Shown: positions 8,072 to 16,472 of the stretch, piece by piece | Numbering within the stretch: the first letter of the stretch is position 1 | Layout: each line of letters opens with the position of its first letter | Assembly (NCBI GenBank): GCA_964484465.1 | Contig: CAZAFL010000015.1 | Coordinates: 5,192 to 69,191 of the forward strand | Length of the DNA: 64,000 bases | Direction: 5' to 3' | Origin: CAZAFL01 sp964484465 | GTDB lineage: Bacteria; Bacteroidota; Ignavibacteria; UBA10030; SZUA-254 | Translations under genes and position numbers: made by a program | Notes under the pieces: generated by a model | What the model saw: the letters and a program-made list of their open reading frames with translations, nothing else | Told to the model about the DNA's origin: nothing | Databases searched by the model: none

Positions 8072-9583
8072 TCAGTATGCTAAACCGGACGGGCGCATTT
8101 TTTTATCGAGAGCTCTGCCGAGGTGAATAATAAGTCCCGGCAAAGAGTGTATATCTTTAATCGATGTTCTAAAATTTACGATACATGCCCGCAGAACAAA
8201 TGTCTTATTGATGACGGCATTCGATAGAAATGCTTCCCCTTCGTTCTGCATACGCAGGAGCAATTTCTCGTTGAGGTCGTTGAGATAGGATTCAACGCGT
8301 CGGTTCCCGGGCGACAGCCCCTTTGGTACGAATCGGAGTGTCGTTATACTCAGGTCGTTGGTGAATACCTGAAGTTCGGGATAAGTTTTCGAGATAGTAA
8401 ATAATTCCTTTGCAAGTGCGATATCATCTGAGATCATTTGGCGATAACCTACGCGTCCGACCTGCCGCAGTGCGAGCCATACTTTCAGTGCCCGGAAGCC
8501 TCGGGAATTCTGAGGACCATATTCGAAATAATTCAGCGGCGTTTCGTCTTCGCTTTCATGAAATCGATAATACGATACGTGATAACTGAATGTATCACGA
8601 AGGGCATTCCTGTTTCTCACTAACGCGCATCCGACCTCAAGCGGCGCATACAACCACTTGTGTGGGTCTACGGCAACAGAATCTGCAAGAGACAATCCTT
8701 TCAGATCGGATGGAGCATCAGGTAATACAGCGGCTAATCCTCCATAGGCGCCATCGACATGAAACCACAATTTATGTTCACGGCAAATTGTTGCCAGCTC
8801 AGGAAGCGGATCAATCGCTCCGGTGCTCACCGAGCCGGCAGTTCCTATCACAATAAATGGAAAATCTCCTTTTTTCTTATCCTCCCGAATTTTTCTTTGA
8901 AGCGCAGTCGTGTCGATTCTCAGGCGGCGGTCTGTCGGAATCCATCTGATCGCATCCGTGCCTAACCCGAACATATCGGCAGCTTTATTGATCCATGTGT
9001 GCGTTTCGGAAGAAGTGTACACACGTAAGGGCCTGCCTTTCCTGTTTGCAATTCCTCCAGATCGAATATCCCAGCTGGCTTTTGCTTTTCGCGCGGCAAG
9101 AAAGCAGACAAAATTTGCCATGTTACCGCCACTCACTAAGATTCCCCCGCAATTTTTTGGATAGCTGATCATTTCAGCAATCCAGCCTATTGTTTGAGCT
9201 TCAATTTCAGTTGCAACGGGAGCAAGTGTAAACGAACCCACATTGGGATTAATTGAAGCCGCGAGTAAATCGCCGAGTGCTCCGATAGGTGCGGCAGATG
9301 AGGTAATGTATCCAAAAAAATTTCTGTGTCCATTAAACAGGGAGTGGTTGATAAGCAAGTCGGCTGTCTGTCTCAAGAGAATATCAGGCTTCATTCCCCT
9401 CTCCGGCAACGATGTTGACCGAAGCAACTTCCGGATAGTTTTTGGGGATTCTCCTCTGGTCAAGGGGAGAGAATGAAGTTCGGAAAGGAAATCGGAAACC
9501 CGATCAACCATACCATACCCCAATTTGCGAAATTCTTTCGGGTCTATTTCAAGAGGTGTCCGTCGGTCAGTATTTTTTTTCAT
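8072..9583 (-). CDS. Group II pyridoxal-phosphate-dependent decarboxylase
   Basis: 503 residues of the aromatic-L-amino-acid/glutamate/histidine decarboxylase family. The N-terminal part has LEIDPKEFRKLGYGMVDRVSDFL; GYITSSAAPIGALGDLLAASINPNVG forms the substrate pocket, and IGTAGSVSTGAIDPLPELATICREHKLWFHVDGAYGG supplies the cofactor-binding Asp. SVAVDPHKWLYAPLEVGCALVRN contains the PLP lysine, near residue 309. The family decarboxylates L-amino acids; the closest look is to aromatic amino acid decarboxylases, but substrate cannot be fixed from sequence alone. It could make a trace amine or act in polyamine-like metabolism. It stands alone with its own near-consensus promoter (9614-9642). Confidence 0.9.
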   Translation of the reverse strand: MKKNTDRRTPLEIDPKEFRKLGYGMVDRVSDFLSELHSLPLTRGESPKTIRKLLRSTSLPERGMKPDILLRQTADLLINHSLFNGHRNFFGYITSSAAPIGALGDLLAASINPNVGSFTLAPVATEIEAQTIGWIAEMISYPKNCGGILVSGGNMANFVCFLAARKAKASWDIRSGGIANRKGRPLRVYTSSETHTWINKAADMFGLGTDAIRWIPTDRRLRIDTTALQRKIREDKKKGDFPFIVIGTAGSVSTGAIDPLPELATICREHKLWFHVDGAYGGLAAVLPDAPSDLKGLSLADSVAVDPHKWLYAPLEVGCALVRNRNALRDTFSYHVSYYRFHESEDETPLNYFEYGPQNSRGFRALKVWLALRQVGRVGYRQMISDDIALAKELFTISKTYPELQVFTNDLSITTLRFVPKGLSPGNRRVESYLNDLNEKLLLRMQNEGEAFLSNAVINKTFVLRACIVNFRTSIKDIHSLPGLIIHLGRALDKKMRPSGLAY

Positions 9584-9613
9584 AATATCCCCAAAGCAGA
9601 AAATTTCAGGATT

Positions 9614-9642
9614 AATATATGAAATTCCAGTTGTCCCTTCAA
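9614..9642 (-). promoter_or_regulatory. Promoter for the PLP decarboxylase
   Basis: Minus-strand TTGAAG (9642-9637), exactly 17 bases, TATATT (9619-9614). Initiation near 9607 gives a ~24-base leader before the ATG at 9583. One of several promoters here with -10 TATATT. Confidence 0.65.
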
Positions 9643-9748
9643 TTTTAATAAAAGTATTTGTTCTGCCGTATTGTCAAACTTGTAATATTGTATTAATCTA
9701 TGAAATGGCTACAATTTTCATTAAACTTGGTTAATTTATTTTGATATC

Positions 9749-9777
9749 TTGACTATCTGTCATATTTTTGCTATCTT
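9749..9777 (+). promoter_or_regulatory. Promoter for the miaB operon
   Basis: TTGACT (9749-9754), a 17-base spacer and TATCTT (9772-9777) in AT-rich DNA. Initiation near 9784 leaves a leader of about 86 bases before the miaB ATG at 9870. The rest of the 9584-9869 gap shows no other clear signal. Confidence 0.6.
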
Positions 9778-9869
9778 ACTGCACGAATCTGGCGTGATCA
9801 TTTCAATTATTCGGGCCTATCATCTCCTGCGACCCGCAGCGGTACGTGACAGGGAATTTTCGATTCAAT

Positions 9870-11246
9870 ATGGAACGGAAAAAACGAGTATACATCGAGA
9901 CGTATGGTTGTCAGATGAATGTTGCTGACTCCGAAGTCGTTCTGGGTATTTTGACACGGGAGGGATATGAAATCACAAATTCAATGTCCGATGCGGATGT
10001 TGTTTTCGTGAACACCTGTAGTATTCGTGACAACGCCGAACAACGAATATACGGAAGGCTGGGAGAATTTAAACGGTTGAAACAAGAAAAGCCGAAAGTT
10101 GTTGTCGGTGTCCTTGGATGTATGGCGGAACGACTGCGTTCTAAATTTGCGGGAGAAAAATCCCACGGCGTCGGACATATTGTAGATGTTATCGTCGGGC
10201 CTGATGAGTATCGCAAGGTGCCGCAGCTGCTTAACAATGCATGGCACGGCGAAAAAGGGATTGCAGTTCAGCTCTCACGCGTTGAAACATATGATGACAT
10301 TGTTCCGCTCCGCACCGACGGCATCAGCGCCTGGATTTCAGTCATGAGAGGGTGCGACAAGTTCTGCACCTTCTGTGTTGTTCCGTTTACACGCGGACGT
10401 GAACGCAGCAGGTCGTTATCGACAGTCGTGGATGAAGTCGAAGAACTCAGCTTGCGTGGGTTTAAAGAAGTAACACTTCTCGGACAGAATGTTAATTCGT
10501 ATGTAGAAGAACATTATGACTTTGCGGATTTGCTCGCCGCTGTAGCATCAGTCGACCGGTCGATGAGAATACGATTTACAACTTCTCACCCGCAGGATAT
10601 GTCGGATAAGCTTATTGAGACGATTGCCTCCCATTCCAATATTTGCAAGTATGTCCATCTTCCTGTCCAGTCGGGATCCGACAGAATATTACAGCTTATG
10701 AACCGAACGTACGACAGTGCGCACTATTTGAAATTAGTGACGAAAATCAGAATGAGGATACCGGAGGTTTCTCTTTCCACCGATATTATCAGCGGATTCC
10801 CGACTGAGACGGTGGAAGACCATCGGCGAACCATGGAATTGGTCATGGAAGTAGGTTATGATGGTGCTTTTACATTCAAGTATTCTCCGCGCGAGAATAC
10901 ACCCGCCTATTTGATGAACGACGATGTGTCGGATGAAATTAAATCCCACCGCATCAGCGAAATTATTGAACTGCAGCAGCAGATTTCCTATCAAAAAAAT
11001 CAACAGCTTTTGCATAAGACGCTGGAAGTACTCATCGAAGGAGTGAGCAAAAAATCTGCAGAGCAATGGCACGGGAAAACGGATGGTAATAAAGTGGTGG
11101 TGTTTTCGAAAGGAGAATTCAAGCGCGGCGATTATGTTCGCGTTCACATCGATCGGGTAAATTCTGCAACGTTATTCGGGACCATATTGCAAAACGAAGG
11201 CTCATCTGCCGGAGGGCGGGTTCTTTCAGCCGAGGTTGCTGCTTGA
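9870..11246 (+). CDS. miaB: tRNA-2-methylthio-N6-dimethylallyladenosine synthase
   Basis: 458 residues of the methylthiotransferase family, which adds a methylthio group to i6A37 in tRNAs reading UNN codons using two [4Fe-4S] clusters. The N-terminal UPF0004 domain carries three cluster cysteines (YIETYGCQMN, NTCSIRDN, GVLGCMAER). The radical SAM motif is MRGCDKFCTFCVVPFTRGRERSRS. EVTLLGQNVNSY, HLPVQSGSDRIL and TDIISGFPTET are family signatures, and a TRAM domain ends the protein. ATG at 9870 begins MERKKRVYIETYGCQ; an upstream in-frame GTG at 9846 is less likely. First gene of a six-gene operon; its TGA overlaps the next start. Confidence 0.95.
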   Translation: MERKKRVYIETYGCQMNVADSEVVLGILTREGYEITNSMSDADVVFVNTCSIRDNAEQRIYGRLGEFKRLKQEKPKVVVGVLGCMAERLRSKFAGEKSHGVGHIVDVIVGPDEYRKVPQLLNNAWHGEKGIAVQLSRVETYDDIVPLRTDGISAWISVMRGCDKFCTFCVVPFTRGRERSRSLSTVVDEVEELSLRGFKEVTLLGQNVNSYVEEHYDFADLLAAVASVDRSMRIRFTTSHPQDMSDKLIETIASHSNICKYVHLPVQSGSDRILQLMNRTYDSAHYLKLVTKIRMRIPEVSLSTDIISGFPTETVEDHRRTMELVMEVGYDGAFTFKYSPRENTPAYLMNDDVSDEIKSHRISEIIELQQQISYQKNQQLLHKTLEVLIEGVSKKSAEQWHGKTDGNKVVVFSKGEFKRGDYVRVHIDRVNSATLFGTILQNEGSSAGGRVLSAEVAA

Positions 11247-12052
11247 ATCGCGAATTATTCCGGAGAAAAATTTTTTTATGTCGTATGCAGGTTATTGTTC
11301 TCGTCATCGTTACAAATTGTTTTCTCCTGTTTGGACAAACTGGCGATGATGAGATAAAGGATTATATCGGTAAAGTGAATAAAGGACAAAGGGAAGAGGT
11401 CAGACAGGAATTGCCAAGGCTCGTCGCGAAATATCAGAGCAATCCGAACGTTTTATACCTCCAGGGAAGGCTGAGCTCGGATGGCGTGGAAGCGGTGAAA
11501 TTCTATCAATCAGTGGTCGATAATTTTCCGAAAAGCGAATGGGCCGATGAAGCGCTTTACCGTATCTATCAATATTATTATGCGATGGGACTCTATAGAG
11601 CTGCAGAACTGAAAATGCAGCAGTTACAGAAGGATTATCCGCACTCCGCGTATGCTCACACAGCGTCTGGAATCAAACTTCCCGAGAAGGATGAAATTGC
11701 TGTCAATCTTCCCTCAAAGGAACCTACGACAGTCACTGCGCCGGAAACTTCTGTGGTACAGCCCGGAACAGCCGTTGTGAGTTCAAAGCCCGTCGCAACA
11801 AAACCAGCCGGCAGTTCGGGACAGTATACGCTGCAGGTAGGAGCTTTTTCGAGTGCGGCAAACGCAGAGAAGCAAAAGAATTTTTTTGAAGAACAGGGAT
11901 ATGCGGTTGAAATTACGAATAAAGTCCGCAATGGACGCAGTCTCTATTTAGTGTGGGTGGGAAATTATCAGACTGCGGACCAGGCAAAGCTCACGGGCAG
12001 GCAGGTCAGGACAAAATACAAAATCGACTCTATCGTGGTTGAGAGATATTAA
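11243..12052 (+). CDS. SPOR-domain protein with TPR-like N-terminal region
   Basis: 269 residues. A hydrophobic segment at about residues 15-31 (MQVIVLVIVTNCFLLFG) is a signal peptide or anchor. It is followed by a TPR/YbgF-like helical region (YQSVVDNFPKSEWADEALYRIYQYYYAMGLYRAA), a Pro/Val/Thr-rich linker and a C-terminal SPOR domain (YTLQVGAFSSAANAEKQKNFFEEQGYAVEI...YLVWVGNYQTADQAK). SPOR domains bind denuded glycan strands of peptidoglycan, so the mature protein should be periplasmic and wall-associated. The start is a TTG overlapping the miaB stop as TTGA; the ATG at 11285 is an alternative. Its stop overlaps the next gene. Confidence 0.85.
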   Translation: MNRELFRRKIFLCRMQVIVLVIVTNCFLLFGQTGDDEIKDYIGKVNKGQREEVRQELPRLVAKYQSNPNVLYLQGRLSSDGVEAVKFYQSVVDNFPKSEWADEALYRIYQYYYAMGLYRAAELKMQQLQKDYPHSAYAHTASGIKLPEKDEIAVNLPSKEPTTVTAPETSVVQPGTAVVSSKPVATKPAGSSGQYTLQVGAFSSAANAEKQKNFFEEQGYAVEITNKVRNGRSLYLVWVGNYQTADQAKLTGRQVRTKYKIDSIVVERY

Positions 12053-13197
12053 TGGACCGGGAAGAATTCCAAAAAAAATACGGCATTATTGGTTCATCGG
12101 TTGAGATCAGTGAAATAATTGACGTTATCCAGCAGGTAGCACCGACCGACATCACAGTATTGATTACCGGCGAAAGCGGGACAGGGAAAGAAGTGATAGC
12201 GAAAACAATTCACCAGTCGAGCAGGCGTGCACAAAAGCCTATGATTTCTGTAAACGCGGGAGCTATCCCGGAAGGAATCATCGAAAGTGAATTGTTCGGA
12301 CACGAAAAGGGCGCGTTCACCGGTGCAAATGAAACCCGTAAAGGTTATTTTGAGCTTGCAGACGGCGGCACAATTTTTTTGGATGAAATTGGAGAGCTTC
12401 CGGTTGCAACACAGGTGAAGTTTCTCCGTGTGCTGGAGAATGGTGAATACATGCGGGTCGGTTCAGCTGTGCCGAGGAAAGTAGATGTGCGGGTCATCGC
12501 CGCGACGAACAAAGACCTTGAGTCGGAAGTCCGGCGTAACAATTTTCGGGATGATTTGTTTTTCCGGCTTCGCTCAATTAATATTCGCGTCCCGGCGCTG
12601 CGGGAACGCCGCGGCGATATTCCGCTGTTTGTCGCCGAGTTTGTAAAACAGGTGTGTGAAAAAAACAATATCACCTTTGCCGGTTTCTCGGATGATGCTA
12701 TGATGTTATTGGAACAGTATCACTGGCCCGGAAACGTTCGCGAGTTGCGAAACGTCATTGAGAGTATGATTGTCGTCGAGCGTGGAAAACGCATCGACCG
12801 GAACGGCGTTAAAAAATATCTGAGGGAATTTCATGAAAATGGTGATGGCCGCAATCTCCCGGTCTCGACCCACAAGACGCCAGAACAGGCAGAGCGTGAA
12901 CTGATTTACCGAGCGCTGCTCGAGATGAAAAACGACATCATGCAAATTAAAGATATTTTGCGTCAGCAGCCTAACACCCCCGGTCCAGTCCCGGTCGGCT
13001 CACATTATGTCGAAGCGGACATCGACACGATCGACCATGAGAAGAATGAGCGATTTGTGCCCCTGGATGAAATGGAAAAGAGAATGATTATCGGGGCTCT
13101 GGAACGCTTCGAGGGTAATCGTCGCCTGGCATCGAAAGCGCTGAATATCAGTGAAAGGACGTTGTATCGTAAGATTAAAGAATTCGGACTTGAGTAG
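12052..13197 (+). CDS. Sigma54-dependent activator without receiver domain
   Basis: 381 residues that begin almost directly with the AAA+ domain. Walker A is GESGTGKE (40-47), the sigma54-contact loop GAFTGA is at 87-92, Walker B GGTIFLDEIGE near 105-115, the arginine-finger region FRDDLFFRLRSINIRVPALRERRGDI, and WPGNVRELRNVIESM. The C-terminal Fis-type helix-turn-helix is RRLASKALNISERTLYRKIKEFG. There is no N-terminal receiver, GAF or PAS domain, so activity must be controlled by a partner, by ligand binding to the AAA+ or linker, or by expression. The linker (about 255-340) is acidic and Pro-containing. Start overlaps the SPOR gene stop as TAATG. Confidence 0.92.
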   Translation: MDREEFQKKYGIIGSSVEISEIIDVIQQVAPTDITVLITGESGTGKEVIAKTIHQSSRRAQKPMISVNAGAIPEGIIESELFGHEKGAFTGANETRKGYFELADGGTIFLDEIGELPVATQVKFLRVLENGEYMRVGSAVPRKVDVRVIAATNKDLESEVRRNNFRDDLFFRLRSINIRVPALRERRGDIPLFVAEFVKQVCEKNNITFAGFSDDAMMLLEQYHWPGNVRELRNVIESMIVVERGKRIDRNGVKKYLREFHENGDGRNLPVSTHKTPEQAERELIYRALLEMKNDIMQIKDILRQQPNTPGPVPVGSHYVEADIDTIDHEKNERFVPLDEMEKRMIIGALERFEGNRRLASKALNISERTLYRKIKEFGLE

Positions 13198-13708
13198 CTT
13201 TGGGGTAATCAAGGTTGTCGGCGCTTTCCTTATCGTCTCAATGCTGCCGGGATGTTCCGGATGTCCGTATTCTTTTACCGGGTCTTCGGTTCCAAAACAT
13301 TTGAAAACGATTGCAATCCCTCTGTTCGACGACCAGAGCGGATTTGGCGAACCGGCATTGCGCGAAAAATTCACCAACAGGCTTATCAACCGTTTTGTGC
13401 AGGATAATAGTCTTGAAGTTGCAGATAAATCGCATGCCGACTCGATGCTGGAGGGGACGATTGCAGCTGTCCGCGATGAGCCGCTGGTCATCACAAAAGG
13501 AGAATCGGTGACGAAGCGTCGTGTTACTATTTCGGTCAAAGCGACCTTTCAGGATTTGAAGTTGAAGAAAAAGGTATGGGAGAAGGAACTTTCCAACACA
13601 GGTGATTACGATATCAGTGGCGGAGCCGTGCAACGCCAGGTTGGTATCGACGCCGCAGTTGAGAAATTGACGGAAGACCTTCTGATAGAAACAGTTTCAG
13701 GCTGGTGA
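13190..13708 (+). CDS. lptE: LptE family LPS-assembly lipoprotein
   Basis: About 172 residues. The hydrophobic signal VVGAFLIVSMLPGC has a lipobox (L-P-G-C), so the mature protein is lipid-anchored at the outer membrane. YSFTGSSVPKHLKTIAIPLFDDQSGFGEPALREKFTNRLINRFVQDNSLEV and the following DSMLEGTI fit the LptE/secretin-like fold found in Bacteroidota. LptE plugs LptD and guides LPS into the outer leaflet. The start is uncertain: TTG at 13190 overlaps the previous stop by eight bases, and GTG at 13151 would give a longer n-region. Position directly downstream of the sigma54 activator gene is noteworthy. Confidence 0.8.
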   Translation: MSSFGVIKVVGAFLIVSMLPGCSGCPYSFTGSSVPKHLKTIAIPLFDDQSGFGEPALREKFTNRLINRFVQDNSLEVADKSHADSMLEGTIAAVRDEPLVITKGESVTKRRVTISVKATFQDLKLKKKVWEKELSNTGDYDISGGAVQRQVGIDAAVEKLTEDLLIETVSGW

Positions 13709-13749
13709 GAAACACTTTATTCACTTTATAAAGGTAGCATAAAACTTCA

Positions 13750-15264
13750 ATGCAAGATTATATCATCGGAACGTATTTTGTCTCGCTGACGATTCTCTTC
13801 CTGTTCGGTTCGAGTGGCTTCATCATGATCTTTTACTACATGAAGCACCGGAACAACGAGACAGAAAAGGCAGGAGAGCTTCAGGAATTCCCCATCGTAA
13901 CAGTTCAGTTGCCTCTGTACAATGAGTTCTATGTGATAGAACGACTTATCGATGCGGCATGCAAATTTGATTACCCGAAGGAGAAAATGGAAATTCAAAT
14001 CCTTGACGACTCAACTGACGAAACGGTTGATGTGGTTGCGTCACGAGTTCAATATTACCAGGGGCAGGGATTCGATATTAAGCATGTCCGGCGGACGTCG
14101 CGCGCTGGGTATAAATCGGGGGCGCTCAAGGAAGGGCTGGCGTCGGCACGCGGCGAGTTTATTGCGGTGTTTGATGCTGACTTTGTCCCCAAACCTGATT
14201 TTTTGAAACAGACGCTGCCGTATTTCTGTCTGGATGAAAAGATCGGCCTGGTGCAGACCCGTTGGGAACATCTCAACAGTGATTATTCTTTCTTGACTCG
14301 TGTTCAAGCCATGGCGCTCGACGGGCACTTTGTTATCGAGCAGAATGTACGGAATAAAGCAGGGTTCTTCATTAACTTCAACGGAACCGGAGGTGTCTGG
14401 CGAAAGAAGTGTATCTATGACGCCGGAAACTGGGAATCCGATACGCTAACCGAAGACCTCGACCTCAGCTACCGTGCCCAGCTTCGGGGATGGAAGTTCA
14501 AGTTCCTGAACGATGTGACATCTCCGGCAGAGCTGCCGTCGGAAATCAACGCGCTCAAATCCCAGCAATTCCGTTGGACGAAAGGTGCGATTGAAACGGC
14601 GCGAAAAATTCTCCCCCGCGTGTGGAAAGCTAATTTACCCCTCGAGAAAAAAATCCATGCGACGTTTCATCTGACAAGCAATATCGTGTTTCCATTTATC
14701 CTTCTCGCGGGAATTCTCAATGTGCCCCTGATATTCATTAAACATCAGGGAGGGTATGAAGCATATTTTGCGATCATGTCTGTTTTTGTGTTTGCGTTCA
14801 TCGGGTCGTTTTTATTTTATCTCTATTCCCAAAAAGACGTCTACGTCGATTGGCAAAAAAGAATGCTCCTCTTTCCATTGTTCATGGCAGGAAGCATGGG
14901 GTTTGCTGTCAATAATACAAAAGCAGTGCTGGAGGGGCTCTTCAAGAAAGAATCGGAATTTGTGCGCACTCCCAAGTATAATGTCGTGATGAAACAGGAC
15001 TCATGGCTGAACAAGAAGTATGTTCCGATGAAATTTGATTTTACCGTGATCATTGAAATCCTGCTGTCACTGTATTGTCTGTTTGGTGTCGCCGCCTCTA
15101 TTTACTACCTTGAAATCGCGGCAGTGCCGTTCCAGCTTTTGTTTTCTGTGGGATTCGGGATTGTTGCTGCAATGTCAGTAAAACATGCATGGGCGGCGCG
15201 CAAATTACTTCTTGCACAACGGCTTGCATCCTCGGCGGGCGAACATACGTTAGCAACGCAGTAG
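13750..15264 (+). CDS. Membrane glycosyltransferase family 2 (CESA/ceramide glucosyltransferase-like)
   Basis: 504 residues. An N-terminal membrane helix (residues 6-30) leads to a GT2 catalytic domain with VTVQLPLYNE, ILDDSTDET, VFDADFVPKPDFL (DxD), TEDLDLSYRAQLRGW (catalytic ED) and QQFRWTKGAIE (QxxRW, processive-type signature). Four or five C-terminal helices follow. Such enzymes use a nucleotide sugar on the cytoplasmic side and make a polysaccharide or glycolipid; sugar and acceptor are not determinable. No PilZ domain or BcsB-like neighbour is visible, so cellulose synthase is less likely than a glycolipid or mannan-type enzyme. It lies 41 bases after lptE, in the same direction. Confidence 0.9.
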   Translation: MQDYIIGTYFVSLTILFLFGSSGFIMIFYYMKHRNNETEKAGELQEFPIVTVQLPLYNEFYVIERLIDAACKFDYPKEKMEIQILDDSTDETVDVVASRVQYYQGQGFDIKHVRRTSRAGYKSGALKEGLASARGEFIAVFDADFVPKPDFLKQTLPYFCLDEKIGLVQTRWEHLNSDYSFLTRVQAMALDGHFVIEQNVRNKAGFFINFNGTGGVWRKKCIYDAGNWESDTLTEDLDLSYRAQLRGWKFKFLNDVTSPAELPSEINALKSQQFRWTKGAIETARKILPRVWKANLPLEKKIHATFHLTSNIVFPFILLAGILNVPLIFIKHQGGYEAYFAIMSVFVFAFIGSFLFYLYSQKDVYVDWQKRMLLFPLFMAGSMGFAVNNTKAVLEGLFKKESEFVRTPKYNVVMKQDSWLNKKYVPMKFDFTVIIEILLSLYCLFGVAASIYYLEIAAVPFQLLFSVGFGIVAAMSVKHAWAARKLLLAQRLASSAGEHTLATQ

Positions 15265-15275
15265 GACAGGTTTTT

Positions 15276-16046
15276 ATGGATATTCAGCAGCTGGAAGAAA
15301 AACTTTCTCGACGTCCGCATTCTCCTCTTTTTCCACGGATAGCAAACGCGTATCTCTCAGCGGGCAGGGTTGAAGAAGCGTGTGCTCTTGCGGGCAGAGG
15401 TGCATCATACACTTCATATGCGAGCGTTTACCTCATTCAGGCGAAGTGCCTCGCAGCAAAGGAGGATTACGTCACAGCGCTGGTTCGCCTTCATGATGCC
15501 ATGTCGATTGTACCCGATTCGACGTATCTTCAGAAACTCAGTGCCGAGTGGAAGGCAAAAGCTGTGCAACAAACAGTGTCGGGAAGCAATACTGTTGCGA
15601 CAGTTGAGGAGAAACATCAGTCGTCTCCTGGTAGCAATTTTATTGATCTTCCTGAAGTTGTGAACGAAAGAAGTCAGCGGGTTCTTGGTGTTGCGCTGGA
15701 AAAGGAAGAAGTTCGGTCCGGTTTGCCCGAAGCATCTGTCGCACAAAAAATACCGAAGGAGATATCAACCGAAATTACCTATATCCCTCCTCCTGTTCGG
15801 CAGCCGGTAAAAGTATCGGCTGCAGTAAGTGAAATTTCTCCATTGACTCCGGTTCGGCTTTCTTCTGTTATAGAGGAAGGCAGAATTGTCAGCCGGACCC
15901 TTGCGGAAATTTATGCTACCCAGGGGCAGTTTGAAGAGGCAATTGTTACGTACAAATTACTCGAACGAAAATATCCGGAACGAAATCAGGAGTTCGACCT
16001 CCGGATCAAGGAATTGGAACAAAAGTTGAGGTCGAAGGTGATGTAA
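15276..16046 (+). CDS. TPR-containing protein, hypothetical
   Basis: 256 residues beginning MDIQQLEEKLSRRPHSPLFPRIANAYLSAGRVEEAC, a TPR pair. A second TPR-like stretch is YLIQAKCLAAKEDYVTALVRLHDAMSIVPDS. The middle (about 100-205) is a low-complexity Pro/Ser/Val/Glu-rich linker, and the C-terminus has another repeat, SRTLAEIYATQGQFEEAIVTYKLLERKYPER, ending in a short charged helix. ATG at 15276 follows the GT2 stop by 11 bases; a longer frame from 15189 would overlap the glycosyltransferase gene. Probably a cytoplasmic adaptor acting with the envelope genes upstream. Last gene of the miaB operon. Confidence 0.8.
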   Translation: MDIQQLEEKLSRRPHSPLFPRIANAYLSAGRVEEACALAGRGASYTSYASVYLIQAKCLAAKEDYVTALVRLHDAMSIVPDSTYLQKLSAEWKAKAVQQTVSGSNTVATVEEKHQSSPGSNFIDLPEVVNERSQRVLGVALEKEEVRSGLPEASVAQKIPKEISTEITYIPPPVRQPVKVSAAVSEISPLTPVRLSSVIEEGRIVSRTLAEIYATQGQFEEAIVTYKLLERKYPERNQEFDLRIKELEQKLRSKVM

Positions 16047-16072
16047 GGTGTTAAAACAGAGTAGTTAATGAA

Positions 16073-16099
16073 AAGTCCCGCACACGAGCGGGACTTTTT
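16073..16099. terminator. Bidirectional intrinsic terminator
   Basis: Perfect nine-base stem (16073-16081 with 16088-16096) and loop ACACGA, with T-runs on both strands (TTTTT to 16099 on plus, TTTTC on minus). It lies between the converging TPR gene and rpsT and can end both transcripts. Confidence 0.9.
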
Positions 16100-16123
16100 G
16101 TTGTAACACAAAGAATGGTCTCG

Positions 16124-16378
16124 TTACTTCAGAGAGGTAACATATTTTGAGAGGCTCGATTTCTTGTTTGCCGCATTGTTGCCGTGAATGATCCCCTTGG
16201 CGGCAAGCTGGTCGAGTAGTTTGACAGCTCTTCGAAGCTCTGCATTTGCCTTGTCCTTATCCTTTGAATTCCGAACACGCTTTACTGCAGTTTTCATTTT
16301 TGAAATATATGCCCTGTTCCTTTCGCGGTGCTTCAATGCGCGACGAGCCTGTCGTTCAGCTGATAAATGCTGTGCCAT
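16124..16378 (-). CDS. rpsT: 30S ribosomal protein S20
   Basis: 84 residues, strongly basic, beginning MAQHLSAERQARRALKHRERNR and continuing SKMKTAVKRVR, AVKLLDQLAAKGIIHGNNAANKKSSLSKYV, which is the S20 signature (three-helix bundle bound to 16S rRNA in the small subunit). Length is normal. Single gene, with its own promoter at 16421-16449 and an AAGGA eleven bases before ATG. Confidence 0.97.
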   Translation of the reverse strand: MAQHLSAERQARRALKHRERNRAYISKMKTAVKRVRNSKDKDKANAELRRAVKLLDQLAAKGIIHGNNAANKKSSLSKYVTSLK

Positions 16379-16420
16379 ATCGATGAAAATCCTTTAAGAA
16401 GTGGTGAAAACTGACTTGAT

Positions 16421-16449
16421 AATATACGAATAATCTTTTACATGAGCAA
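16421..16449 (-). promoter_or_regulatory. Promoter of rpsT
   Basis: Minus-strand TTGCTC (16449-16444), 17-base spacer, TATATT (16426-16421). Initiation near 16414 gives a ~36-base leader. A housekeeping gene with this box supports TATATT as the normal -10 here. Confidence 0.7.
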
Positions 16450-16472
16450 CTTCCTCCCGCCCGTAACTTCAA

